DNA from: Eubacteriales bacterium
Lineage (GTDB): Bacteria > Bacillota > Clostridia > Lachnospirales > Lachnospiraceae
Reading direction: 5' to 3'
DNA length: 39,173 bases
NCBI GenBank assembly: GCA_030524785.1
Contig: JAUNFZ010000020.1
Location: forward strand, 1-39,173
The notes beneath the pieces were generated by a model. It did no database searches. It worked only from the letters and a program-made list of their open reading frames with translations, and was not told the origin of the DNA. Positions 1 to 7,489 of the stretch are shown here, in pieces. How positions within the stretch are numbered: the first letter of the stretch is position 1; the number at the start of each line of letters is the position of its first letter. A program made the translations under genes and the position numbers.

Positions 1-812
1 GGAGCCTCTGTGTAAACCGGGGCTTCTGTATAGGCCGAAGCTTCTGTGTACTGTGCCTGTTCGTCATCGTACTGTTCCCCGGAATCCTCATACGCTTCCT
101 CATTCTGTGACGCTCCATCCTCAGACGCCAAGCTGTCGCCATTATCCGTGGATGAGCCGGAAGCGCCGGCCTTACCGGCATCCCCTGTAATGTATTCTTT
201 GACTGCATATCCGGTTACGCCGTCCGCCTCAATGATGAAATGCGTCGCCGTCTTTCCTGTCGATTTGGCAGAGGCGCCCTTCGTCAGCACCGTCAGTACT
301 TCCGATTCTCCGTCTGCCTTTTCCCGGACATTTACGTCATCCAGCGCATACACCGAAGCCGGCTGTTCAAATTTAATTTCTCCCGTCTGCGACGCCGAAG
401 CGGGCACCTTTAAGTCCACACTGGTATATTTAATCACCGGGGCTTCCCCCTCCAGCGTAATTTCGGCGTCCTTCCAGTCCGTATAATCTGCATTTTTCAG
501 CTCATAAGTCTTTCCATCCTTTGTCGTCAGAGTAATGTCGGCCAGTTTCGTCTGCGCCTGTACATTCGCCCCTGTGGACGCCACGTCAAGCTTCGCCGTA
601 TTCTTTATGGAAATCAGGCTTTTGTCTGTCGTTTCAATCGTAATGCTCTCGGGAACCTCCGCCTTTTCCGTCACAGGCTCCGTAGCCGCCTGCGTCTGCG
701 CCTGTGTCTGCGCCGCGGATGTTTCTGTCTCCGCTTCTTTTCCTTTGCCACAGCCGGACATCCCAACCGCAGCCGCAACTGCAATGATTGCCAATACAAC
801 CTTCTTTTTCAT
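1..812 (-). CDS. Partial SH3-domain lipoprotein
   Basis: The gene starts at the ATG at 812, behind a GAGGAGG ribosome binding site, and runs off the left window edge with 270 codons visible. It opens with a lipoprotein signal: KKK, a hydrophobic stretch, then a lipobox ending MSGC, so Cys21 should be lipidated. A Gln/Thr/Glu-rich linker follows (about 22-55), then an unassigned extracellular segment (about 55-150). Residues 151-209 resemble a bacterial SH3 domain (VYALDDVNVREKADGES and a GYAVKEYI end), which usually binds wall peptide. The visible end is a Ser/Asp/Glu-rich tail with YTEA units. It is the last visible gene of the operon formed with the AlgX-like, MBOAT and transglutaminase genes, 42 bp after the AlgX-like stop. 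It is probably an envelope-anchored accessory protein; no enzyme domain is visible. Confidence 0.85.
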   Translation of the reverse strand, partial: MKKKVVLAIIAVAAAVGMSGCGKGKEAETETSAAQTQAQTQAATEPVTEKAEVPESITIETTDKSLISIKNTAKLDVASTGANVQAQTKLADITLTTKDGKTYELKNADYTDWKDAEITLEGEAPVIKYTSVDLKVPASASQTGEIKFEQPASVYALDDVNVREKADGESEVLTVLTKGASAKSTGKTATHFIIEADGVTGYAVKEYITGDAGKAGASGSSTDNGDSLASEDGASQNEEAYEDSGEQYDDEQAQYTEASAYTEAPVYTEA

Positions 813-854
813 AAACAGCCTCCTCATTCATTATTCTTCATAAAAATATACTTA

Positions 855-2267
855 TCAGCTCTCAACATATCCCTGATACACCTGCTGCATCACGCCTTCT
901 GTAACGGTAAACAGCTCTATCAGATGTTCTCCGCTCTGCATCTGTCCTTCCTCCAGATACAGCACATATCCAAAATCTGTTTCCTGCCCTTCCTGCTCCA
1001 AAGTAACCGGAAAAGCCTCGTAAAGCGCCGCCCCGTCCACGCGGACATAAATCTCGGTTTCCACGCTCATATAGGCTTCATCCACCGTTCCGCTAATTTT
1101 CGTAAACGCGCCTTCCGCCGTGATCTGGCAGTTTGTAAGATTGGCGCTATCCCGTGGAAGAATTTCCGCCCGCAAAGGCGCAAGATGCGCCTCGCCCGTC
1201 TGTACCACCGGAGGATTCTTCCTCATATCCGGCACAAAACGCTCAGCACGCTCCACAATCACCGTATCTGCCTGGCACGCCTGCATATCCCCAAGATAAT
1301 AGGGCACGCCCCTGGAAAATCTGGCGCTTCCAAACTCCTCGGCGACAAAGGGCAGCAGCGCATTTCCGAACGAATCGCGATACATCAGAAGGCTTCCCTG
1401 CTTTGCGTCATTCACCGTCTGAATCAGCGGATCAAAGGTGCTCTCGATCTCCTGCGTATATTCATAGGTAAACTCCGTATCATAATAAATTTCTTCTTCC
1501 GGGGTAACCGCCAGCGGATACAGCATCTTGTCAAGATCGCCCTCAAAATCTTCCTGCACCGTGTAGGAAGCTCCCTCATGGGAGGTGTGCGCCTTTCCCA
1601 GCATATCCAGCAGAAGGTCGGAAACCAGTGCCGCTCCTTTGTTGTTCCAGTGGGAATCCCGCAGATGGTACAGCGTCTCATCCCTTTGTGCAAAGAAAGC
1701 AAACAGATCTGCGTAATTTACGCCCTGCTTTAAAAGCATCTCCGCTATTTTCTCCCGGTTATGTTCATCCGCAATCTTTATCTTATAATAATAGGGCATA
1801 TTCTCCCCGTACAGCGTATTCTTGTTCGGCGCAATGGTAAACAGGAACTGCCCGCCCTGTTCCTCCACATAGGTCTGCATCATTTTCAGCGTATGCGCAA
1901 TATTATACGCCGCCCGGTCGCTCAGCACATTGCCGCCCAGATAGTCCTCCAGGGAATCCTTGTAATACAGCCAGCCGCCGGTGCCTTTTATCACACCCTC
2001 CGCCGTGGAAACACCCAGAAGCTTTCCGCGAAGCAGAGCGTCCGCCGTCACCATTTCCTGGCGGTATGCAAAATGATCCTCAAAATAAGTTCCCGCATCA
2101 GCAAGATAGTTGATGTTTAGCCCTTCCTCTGTGCGAAGCTTCGGCGCTTCCGCCAGCACTCGGTTCTCGCTGGATTCTGCCTCCCTGTACCACAATTTGC
2201 CCGCGAAGGGAAGCGCACAGGCGGATATCGTCAATATCAGATATAAAACCGTCCATAGTTTTTTCAT
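855..2267 (-). CDS. AlgX/DHHW-like SGNH protein for surface polysaccharide O-acetylation
   Basis: This 470-residue protein has an N-terminal signal anchor (about 5-22) followed by an extracellular domain. RDSHWNNKG places Asp204 and His206 as in the DxHW motif of AlgX/AlgJ/DHHW proteins, and MYRDSFG places a candidate nucleophile at Ser299. In that family these residues form an SGNH-type Ser-His-Asp site that moves acetyl groups onto an exported polysaccharide. The C-terminal region (about 360-470) looks beta-rich and may bind substrate. The gene begins 12 bp after the MBOAT stop, the usual partnership in which MBOAT moves the acyl group across the membrane and the SGNH protein transfers it. 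The family-level role is well supported; the acceptor polymer is unknown. Confidence 0.85.
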   Translation of the reverse strand: MKKLWTVLYLILTISACALPFAGKLWYREAESSENRVLAEAPKLRTEEGLNINYLADAGTYFEDHFAYRQEMVTADALLRGKLLGVSTAEGVIKGTGGWLYYKDSLEDYLGGNVLSDRAAYNIAHTLKMMQTYVEEQGGQFLFTIAPNKNTLYGENMPYYYKIKIADEHNREKIAEMLLKQGVNYADLFAFFAQRDETLYHLRDSHWNNKGAALVSDLLLDMLGKAHTSHEGASYTVQEDFEGDLDKMLYPLAVTPEEEIYYDTEFTYEYTQEIESTFDPLIQTVNDAKQGSLLMYRDSFGNALLPFVAEEFGSARFSRGVPYYLGDMQACQADTVIVERAERFVPDMRKNPPVVQTGEAHLAPLRAEILPRDSANLTNCQITAEGAFTKISGTVDEAYMSVETEIYVRVDGAALYEAFPVTLEQEGQETDFGYVLYLEEGQMQSGEHLIELFTVTEGVMQQVYQGYVES

Positions 2268-2279
2268 AAAGCGCCTCCT

Positions 2280-3671
2280 TTAAAAGCGGAAATAAATAAA
2301 GGGATTATACGTGCTGCCGGACAGGCTCAGCATACAGAGCACAAGCCCCGCAATGCTGCACAGCCATGCAGCCGTACGATAACCACGCTTCTTTTCCAGA
2401 TGTACTTTTACCGGCGAAGCCGCAATGCAGGCCGCAATAAACACCGCAATCCACAGCGGTGTCAGCTGCTGCACCGCCAGGCTGAGCCCCGGCGCCGAAA
2501 ATTCAAATCCGGTAAACATCCTGCTCACAAAGAAAAATCCCTGCGCCAGCGTATCCGCCCGAAAGATCACAAATCCCACCGTCACTACGAGAAGCGCATA
2601 AAGATGTCCGAAAAACCGGCCCACGCTGCCTATCTTACGCCGCTTTGGAAGAAATTCCTCCACCATCATAAAGAAACCGTGATAAAGTCCCCAGCACAGG
2701 AACGTTAAATTTGCTCCGTGCCAGATTCCCGTACACGCAAACACAATCCATTTATTTATAATCGTGCGTACGAGCCCTTTTCTGTTTCCGCCCAGCGGAA
2801 AATAGAGGTACTCCCGGAACCATCCTGACAGGGAAATATGCCATCTTCTCCAAAATTCTGTAATACTGCATGACACATAAGGATAGCAGAAATTCTCTTT
2901 GAACTCAAATCCAAACATCCTTCCCAGTCCCAGTGCCATATCGCTGTAGCCGCTGAAATCAAAATAAATCTGCAGCAGATAAGATACCGCCGCAATCCAT
3001 GCACTTAATATATTTATGTTTTCCGGCGCCGCTGCAAAAAGCGTGTCCACCGTAAGTCCCATAACGTTTGATATCAGTACTTTTTTGGATAATCCCGCAA
3101 TAAATCTGCGCATACCGAGAGCCGCGTTTTCCGCCGTCAGCCTGCGGCCGCCAATCTGCTCCTCAATATCGTGATACTTTACAATCGGCCCTGCAATAAG
3201 CTGCGGGAAAAAGGAGATATAGAGCAGCACTTTGCCCGGATTCTTCTGTGGGTTTGCATTGCCCCGGTACACGTCGATTACGTAGGACAGCGCCTGAAAG
3301 GTAAAGAACGAAATTCCTATGGGCAGAGCAATCTGCACGGCGGGAAGCGTTACCCATCCGGTACTGTTGACAAGCTCCACCAGAAATCCCGCATATTTGA
3401 ATACCACCAAAAGGCCGATATTTACGATAACAGCAAGAATAAGGGCCCATTTTCGTTTTCGGCCCTTATTGTTTACAGTTAATCCAAAAATATAATTCAG
3501 AAGAACGGAGGCCAGCATCAGCAATACATATACCGGCTCTCCGTAGGCATAAAACAAAAGACTTGCTATAATCAGCAGAATATTTTTTGTTCTGATGCCT
3601 GGCAAAATCCAGTGCAGTACAAACGTAATCGGAAGAAATACACATAAAAATGTGATTGAACTGAAAACCAC
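2280..3671 (-). CDS. MBOAT-family membrane O-acyltransferase (AlgI/DltB-like)
   Basis: This 463-residue protein has multiple hydrophobic segments. It carries the MBOAT signature EFWRRWHISLS, followed by WFREYLYFPLGGNRKG and then GIWHGA, which contains the conserved histidine at residue 318. Length and motif order match AlgI/PatA-type acyltransferases, which pass an acyl group, usually acetyl from acetyl-CoA, across the cytoplasmic membrane to an extracellular transferase. It lies between the wall-binding transglutaminase-like gene (24 bp upstream) and the AlgX-like gene (12 bp downstream), so the three are very probably one transcript. DltB is the closest alternative, but no dltA, dltC or dltD is present and the partner here is of AlgX type. 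Confidence 0.92.
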   Translation of the reverse strand: MVFSSITFLCVFLPITFVLHWILPGIRTKNILLIIASLLFYAYGEPVYVLLMLASVLLNYIFGLTVNNKGRKRKWALILAVIVNIGLLVVFKYAGFLVELVNSTGWVTLPAVQIALPIGISFFTFQALSYVIDVYRGNANPQKNPGKVLLYISFFPQLIAGPIVKYHDIEEQIGGRRLTAENAALGMRRFIAGLSKKVLISNVMGLTVDTLFAAAPENINILSAWIAAVSYLLQIYFDFSGYSDMALGLGRMFGFEFKENFCYPYVSCSITEFWRRWHISLSGWFREYLYFPLGGNRKGLVRTIINKWIVFACTGIWHGANLTFLCWGLYHGFFMMVEEFLPKRRKIGSVGRFFGHLYALLVVTVGFVIFRADTLAQGFFFVSRMFTGFEFSAPGLSLAVQQLTPLWIAVFIAACIAASPVKVHLEKKRGYRTAAWLCSIAGLVLCMLSLSGSTYNPFIYFRF

Positions 3672-3695
3672 TTGTTTTCCTCCCCTGCCAGCCGT

Positions 3696-5081
3696 TTACA
3701 GGCTGGTTACCGTATCATATTTTATATTTGCATAAAGCCAGCCGTAATAGGAGCTTGCCGGCTTGTAATAACATGTGCCGTTTCCATTATATACTTCCCG
3801 CTCCAGATCCGGGTCAAACACATACCATGTGCCGTTTATCTTCACCTCGCACCATCCGTGGGGCGTCCATGCGACATACGCTCCGGGTGTAGAACCCCAG
3901 CAAACGCGCACCGGGAGGTTCGTGGCCTTTTTCACCAGGCAGGCAAACGCCGCCGCATAGCTGTAGCAGTTGCCGCTTCCGCTGGTAAGCATATTGTAGC
4001 CCATCGTCTTATACCAGCCCGTATTTCCTGAGAAAGCCACCGTCCGGTAGGAGAACTGCCATGTGACATACTGGAATATTTTCTGCAGCTTCACATCCCT
4101 GCTGGAATTTGTGATTCCAAGCTGCTTGATGATGCTCGCGCACTTCTGATCCAGTGCGGAGGTCGCATTTTTCGTCTTGCTGGCGTCCAATACGCCTGTC
4201 GATTTAAAATAGTACTGCTTTGTGCCGATCGTTACCCATCCTGTCGCCATAACGCCGTTGGAGGCAAGATAGTACTTCTTTGATCCAATCGTCAGCCAGC
4301 CGGTATGCATCACGCCCTTTTTCGTCCCGCTGGGCGTAAAGTAGTACTTCTTTTTGCTGATCGTCTGCCAGCCGGTAAGCATCTGTCCTTTATTCTTTTT
4401 CGCTGTGCTGAAGTAGTATTTTTTCGTGCCGACGGTTTTCCAGCCGCTGTGCATTGTGCCGCCCTTATTGAAATAATAAGTAGCGCCGTTGATGGTCTTC
4501 ATCCCCGTCTGCATCACGCCTTTGCTGTTGAAATAATACTTCTTGCTTCCAATCTGCGTCAGGCCTGTGCGCATAATGCCCTGCTTGGAGCCGGTCTTTA
4601 CAAAATAATACTTTTTATTTCCCTGCGTCAGCCAGCCAATATACATCGCGCCGCTTTTCTTGTTGAAATAATACGTATTGCCGTTGACCTTCTGAAATCC
4701 GGTCTTCATCACGCCGTTTTTGTCAAAATAGTACTTCTTTTTGGAAATCGTCTGCAGGCCTGTATACATCACGCCTTTATTCTTTCCGCTCTTTGTGAAG
4801 TAATACTTTTTGCCGTTTTTCGTAAGCCATCCGGTGTACATTACACCTTTGCTTGCAAAGTAGTAACGCTTGCCCCCGATCGTCTTAAAAGTACTCGTAA
4901 GCTTTTTGCCATTTACATAATAGTACTTTTTCCCGCTTACCGTCTTCCAGCCCGTATATCCTGCTTTCTGGGCAGTCGCTGCTGCAGTCGTCTGCGCCGC
5001 AGCCGCCTGAATCGGCGCCCCGAGAGCAAGGCACAAAACCAACGCTGCCAACATACCTTTTATGCACTTCTTACCTCGCAT
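3696..5081 (-). CDS. Secreted wall-binding protein with C-terminal transglutaminase-like domain
   Basis: This protein of about 461 residues has a Sec signal peptide (RGKK, then a hydrophobic core ending AAAAQ). Twelve tandem repeats of about 20 residues follow, each carrying a KKYYF-type core and a G-W/L/M-x-T turn (about 40-300). They resemble the CW_binding_1 repeats that attach clostridial and streptococcal proteins to wall polymers. The C-terminal 150 residues form a transglutaminase-like domain with Cys372 (GNCYSYA), His408 (PHGWCEV) and Asp423 (VFDPD) in triad order, so a protease or amide-bond role is possible. A GTG at 5087 is in frame, but GGGAGG is only about 2-3 nt from it and about 8 nt from the ATG at 5081, so I chose 5081. 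It leads the surface operon. Confidence 0.88.
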   Translation of the reverse strand: MRGKKCIKGMLAALVLCLALGAPIQAAAAQTTAAATAQKAGYTGWKTVSGKKYYYVNGKKLTSTFKTIGGKRYYFASKGVMYTGWLTKNGKKYYFTKSGKNKGVMYTGLQTISKKKYYFDKNGVMKTGFQKVNGNTYYFNKKSGAMYIGWLTQGNKKYYFVKTGSKQGIMRTGLTQIGSKKYYFNSKGVMQTGMKTINGATYYFNKGGTMHSGWKTVGTKKYYFSTAKKNKGQMLTGWQTISKKKYYFTPSGTKKGVMHTGWLTIGSKKYYLASNGVMATGWVTIGTKQYYFKSTGVLDASKTKNATSALDQKCASIIKQLGITNSSRDVKLQKIFQYVTWQFSYRTVAFSGNTGWYKTMGYNMLTSGSGNCYSYAAAFACLVKKATNLPVRVCWGSTPGAYVAWTPHGWCEVKINGTWYVFDPDLEREVYNGNGTCYYKPASSYYGWLYANIKYDTVTSL

Positions 5082-5142
5082 ACTCACGTTCCCTCCCGCT
5101 TTCCTGATGCTTCAGTTTACCTCTGTTTTCATTCCCGGAACG

Positions 5143-5173
5143 CAAATACCCCCCCCCGAAATATTTTGCTCAA
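5143..5173 (-). promoter_or_regulatory. Possible promoter with a nine-G spacer tract
   Basis: On the minus strand, TTGAGC (5168-5173) and TATTTG (5143-5148) are separated by 19 bp, and that spacer contains nine consecutive G (5149-5157). The -35 matches four of six consensus bases and the -10 only three, so this is a weak promoter call. Another candidate lies further upstream near 5250-5280 (ATGACA, 17 bp, TAAGAA). The homopolymer is directly visible; its role in expression is inferred. Confidence 0.35.
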
Positions 5174-5332
5174 CGCATATTTTCCGGAAGGGATATTCAG
5201 TCCGTTTTTAAATTCTTTCATTTTTCGTAAACTTTTTGCATTACTTTCTTAATATTTTGTAAATATATTGTCATTGGTATTTTATCACTCCTCCATGCGC
5301 AATGCAAGCATTTTCATTAAATCAAATGGAAA

Positions 5333-5385
5333 AAACAAGCAAAAAGCGCCAGGGCAAGCGTTCTTTGTTTACCCCGGCACTTTTT
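5333..5385 (-). terminator. Intrinsic terminator after the Amt-PII gene
   Basis: On the minus strand AAAAAGTGCCGGGG pairs, with G-U wobbles, with CCCTGGCGCTTTTT. GCTTGTTTTTT follows. It lies about 40 bp after the amt stop. T-rich sequence on the other side could also allow some plus-strand termination. Confidence 0.75.
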
Positions 5386-5423
5386 GTTTTCTTTTATCGT
5401 TTTATGGAGTGTGATAGCGTCTG

Positions 5424-7220
5424 TTATTCTACATCCTGCAGAGCGTCAAAGTTTTCTTCGCCCGTTCTGATCTTTACAACCTTATCCACATTGTATACGA
5501 AGATCTTGCCGTCTCCGATATGACCTGTGTAAAGGGCTTTCTTTGCGGATTCGATGACAGCTTCCACAGAAATCTTGCTGATAACCACTTCCATCTTTAC
5601 CTTTGGAAGCAGCGTCACATCCATCTCTACTCCACGGTACATCTCTCCGGCGCCTTTCTGCACGCCGCAGCCCATTACCTGCGTTACCGTCATTCCGGTA
5701 ACTCCCAGATCGTTCATTGCTTTCTTCACTTTCTCGTAGCGGGAGAGCTTGGTAATGATTACCACCTTGTAAATACCCGTAGGCGATACCGCAGTCTCCG
5801 GTGCCTTTACAACCTTGACCGCCGCGTCTTTCTGTACTTCAGAAGCCGTGCTGTAGTCATCATTTCCAAGATTCGTGTTCTCATTCACATCCATTGTCAT
5901 GGTATTGGCAATATCCATGATGCTGAATCCGGCATATGCAGAGGGAAGACCATGTTCGCAGGAATCCAGACCTACAATTTCTTCTTCCTCCGTTACACGA
6001 AGACCGAAAATCGCTTTGATAATCAGGAACGCAATCGTAATCGTTACCGCTGTCCAGGCAATCGTCGCAAACATACCTACAAACTGAATACCGAGCTGCT
6101 TAAAGCCGCCTCCGTAAAAGAGTCCTGCGCCTGCAATCTGGTTTGCGCCAAAATTCACGCCGTCTCCGATTCCTCTTGCAAAAGCCGGAGCCGTTTCTGT
6201 TGCGAACAGTCCGACAGCGATGGTTCCCCAGATACCGTTCAGGCAGTGTACCGCAACCGCACCCACCGGGTCGTCAATATGCAGCTTATTATCCAGGAAC
6301 CATACGCCGAATACTACCAGTACGCCGGCAACCGCACCGATGACAATCGCACCGAAGGCGTCGCATACGTCGCAGGGAGCAGTAATCGCTACCAGACCTG
6401 CCAGCGAAGCGTTCAGACACATGGACACATCGGGCTTGCCGTATTTAATCCAGGTGAATACCATACATACCACTGTTGCCACGGAGGGAGCAATCGTAGT
6501 GGTTAAAAATACTGAGCCAAGCTCCGCAATAGAGGTCGCCGCAGCGCCGTTAAATCCGTACCAGCCCAGCCACAGGATAAACACGCCGAGGCATCCCAGC
6601 GGAAGGTTGTGTCCGGGAAATGCGTTTACTTTCACAATCTTTCCTGATTTGTCTTTCGTAAATTTTCCGATACGGGGCCCAAGGAGATAAGCTCCGATCA
6701 GGGCGCTGATACCGCCTACCATGTGGATACAGTTGGAACCTGCAAAATCATGGAAGCCCATCTGCGCCAGCCAGCCTCCGCCCCAGGTCCAGTGCGCCTC
6801 TATCGGATAGATCACCGCAGAGATGATTGCAGAGTACACACAGTAAGAAAGGAACTTTGTTCTCTCTGCCATAGCACCGGACACGATGGTCGCGGTAGTT
6901 GCACAGAATACCAGGTTGAATACAAAATTGGACCAGTCAAAATTTGCATAGTCGGTAAAAATGTCAAAACCTGGTTTTCCGATCAGGCCCACCATATCTT
7001 CTCCCAGAAGAAGGCTGAAGCCAATCAGAATGAACACAACCGTACCGATACAGAAGTCCATCAGGTTTTTCATTAGAATGTTTCCTGTGTTTTTTGCTCT
7101 GGTAAATCCTGCCTCTACCATAGCGAACCCTGCCTGCATCCAGAACACCAGGGCTGCTCCGATCAGGAACCAGACACCATACACTTCGCCGTTGATGGCA
7201 TTGATAATTTCCTGCGTCAT
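5424..7220 (-). CDS. amt: Ammonium channel fused to a C-terminal P-II domain
   Basis: This 598-residue protein joins an Amt/MEP/Rh ammonium channel (about 1-430, eleven hydrophobic segments expected) to a GlnB/GlnK-like domain (about 490-598). The twin pore histidines are His166 (NCIHMVGG) and His325 (VAVHCLNG). The P-II part keeps GITGM-like (GVTGMTVTQV), a T-loop QKGAGEMYRG, LPKVKMEVV and GHIGDGKIFV. The position equivalent to the uridylylated Tyr51 of E. coli GlnB is Met533, so control by uridylylation is unlikely; 2-oxoglutarate/ATP binding is still possible. The start at 7220 has GAGGAGG about 9 nt upstream; an in-frame ATG at 7283 lies inside the leader terminator and lacks a binding site. 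The gene lies downstream of glutamine synthetase, so ammonium uptake and assimilation sit together. Confidence 0.93.
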   Translation of the reverse strand: MTQEIINAINGEVYGVWFLIGAALVFWMQAGFAMVEAGFTRAKNTGNILMKNLMDFCIGTVVFILIGFSLLLGEDMVGLIGKPGFDIFTDYANFDWSNFVFNLVFCATTATIVSGAMAERTKFLSYCVYSAIISAVIYPIEAHWTWGGGWLAQMGFHDFAGSNCIHMVGGISALIGAYLLGPRIGKFTKDKSGKIVKVNAFPGHNLPLGCLGVFILWLGWYGFNGAAATSIAELGSVFLTTTIAPSVATVVCMVFTWIKYGKPDVSMCLNASLAGLVAITAPCDVCDAFGAIVIGAVAGVLVVFGVWFLDNKLHIDDPVGAVAVHCLNGIWGTIAVGLFATETAPAFARGIGDGVNFGANQIAGAGLFYGGGFKQLGIQFVGMFATIAWTAVTITIAFLIIKAIFGLRVTEEEEIVGLDSCEHGLPSAYAGFSIMDIANTMTMDVNENTNLGNDDYSTASEVQKDAAVKVVKAPETAVSPTGIYKVVIITKLSRYEKVKKAMNDLGVTGMTVTQVMGCGVQKGAGEMYRGVEMDVTLLPKVKMEVVISKISVEAVIESAKKALYTGHIGDGKIFVYNVDKVVKIRTGEENFDALQDVE

Positions 7221-7244
7221 AAATTTTCTCCTCCTCTTTCGGCT

Positions 7245-7294
7245 CATATAAAAAAGAAGATAACCGCCGCTCCTCATCGGCAATTATCTTCTTT
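7245..7294 (-). terminator. Terminator-like hairpin in the amt leader
   Basis: On the minus strand AAAGAAGATAATTGCCG pairs with CGGCGGTTATCTTCTTT, giving 17 pairs including two G-T pairs, around the loop ATGAGGAG. A run of six T ends the hairpin. It sits after the amt promoter and before the amt ribosome binding site. It could therefore act as an attenuator, or as the terminator of transcripts arriving from glutamine synthetase. Confidence 0.7.
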
Positions 7295-7323
7295 GATAAC
7301 TGAACCTTTTTTGTTTCATATCA

Positions 7324-7360
7324 CAAAAGGCGCTCCTGCTTTTTTGCAGGAACGCCTTTG
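7324..7360 (-). promoter_or_regulatory. Upstream hairpin in the amt leader
   Basis: On the minus strand CAAAGGCG(T)TCCTGC pairs with GCAGGA(G)CGCCTTTTG around a loop of six A. No clean T tract follows, so it looks more like a leader structure, or a weak terminator after glutamine synthetase, than a strong terminator. Confidence 0.55.
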
Positions 7361-7374
7361 TTCTTACGCATCTA

Positions 7375-7402
7375 ATTATAATGCAATTTTTAGATTTGTC
7401 AA
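7375..7402 (-). promoter_or_regulatory. Sigma-A type promoter of amt
   Basis: The minus strand has a perfect TTGACA (7397-7402) and a perfect TATAAT (7375-7380) separated by 16 bp. Transcription would start near 7368 and give a leader of about 150 nt holding two hairpins. Confidence 0.8.
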
Positions 7403-7489
7403 ATAATTTTTATCGTTTTTTTAGATTTTGGTCCAATTGACTATTTTTCCATGCTCTTTGAAAAATATATCGGCACATTTAACAATATC

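Larger units (their letters stand above)
5088..5423. other. Intergenic region upstream of the surface operon
   Basis: These 336 bases hold no convincing gene. They contain the 5' region of the wall-binding gene, including the G9 tract at 5149-5157, an AT-rich stretch (about 5200-5290) with weak promoter-like sequences, and the intrinsic terminator of the amt gene near 5341-5385. A short plus-strand open frame across 5302-5523 overlaps the terminator and the 3' end of amt, and I do not regard it as a gene. Confidence 0.6.

Noticed and set aside
4305-5252. Plus-strand 315-codon open frame opposite the wall-binding repeats
   Set aside because: It mirrors the repeated KKYYF codons of the minus-strand gene and has no ribosome binding site or domain of its own.
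7245-7360. ANTAR-type antiterminator in the amt leader
   Set aside because: The two loops do not show the A1/G4 hexaloop pattern, so I keep only a generic attenuator idea.
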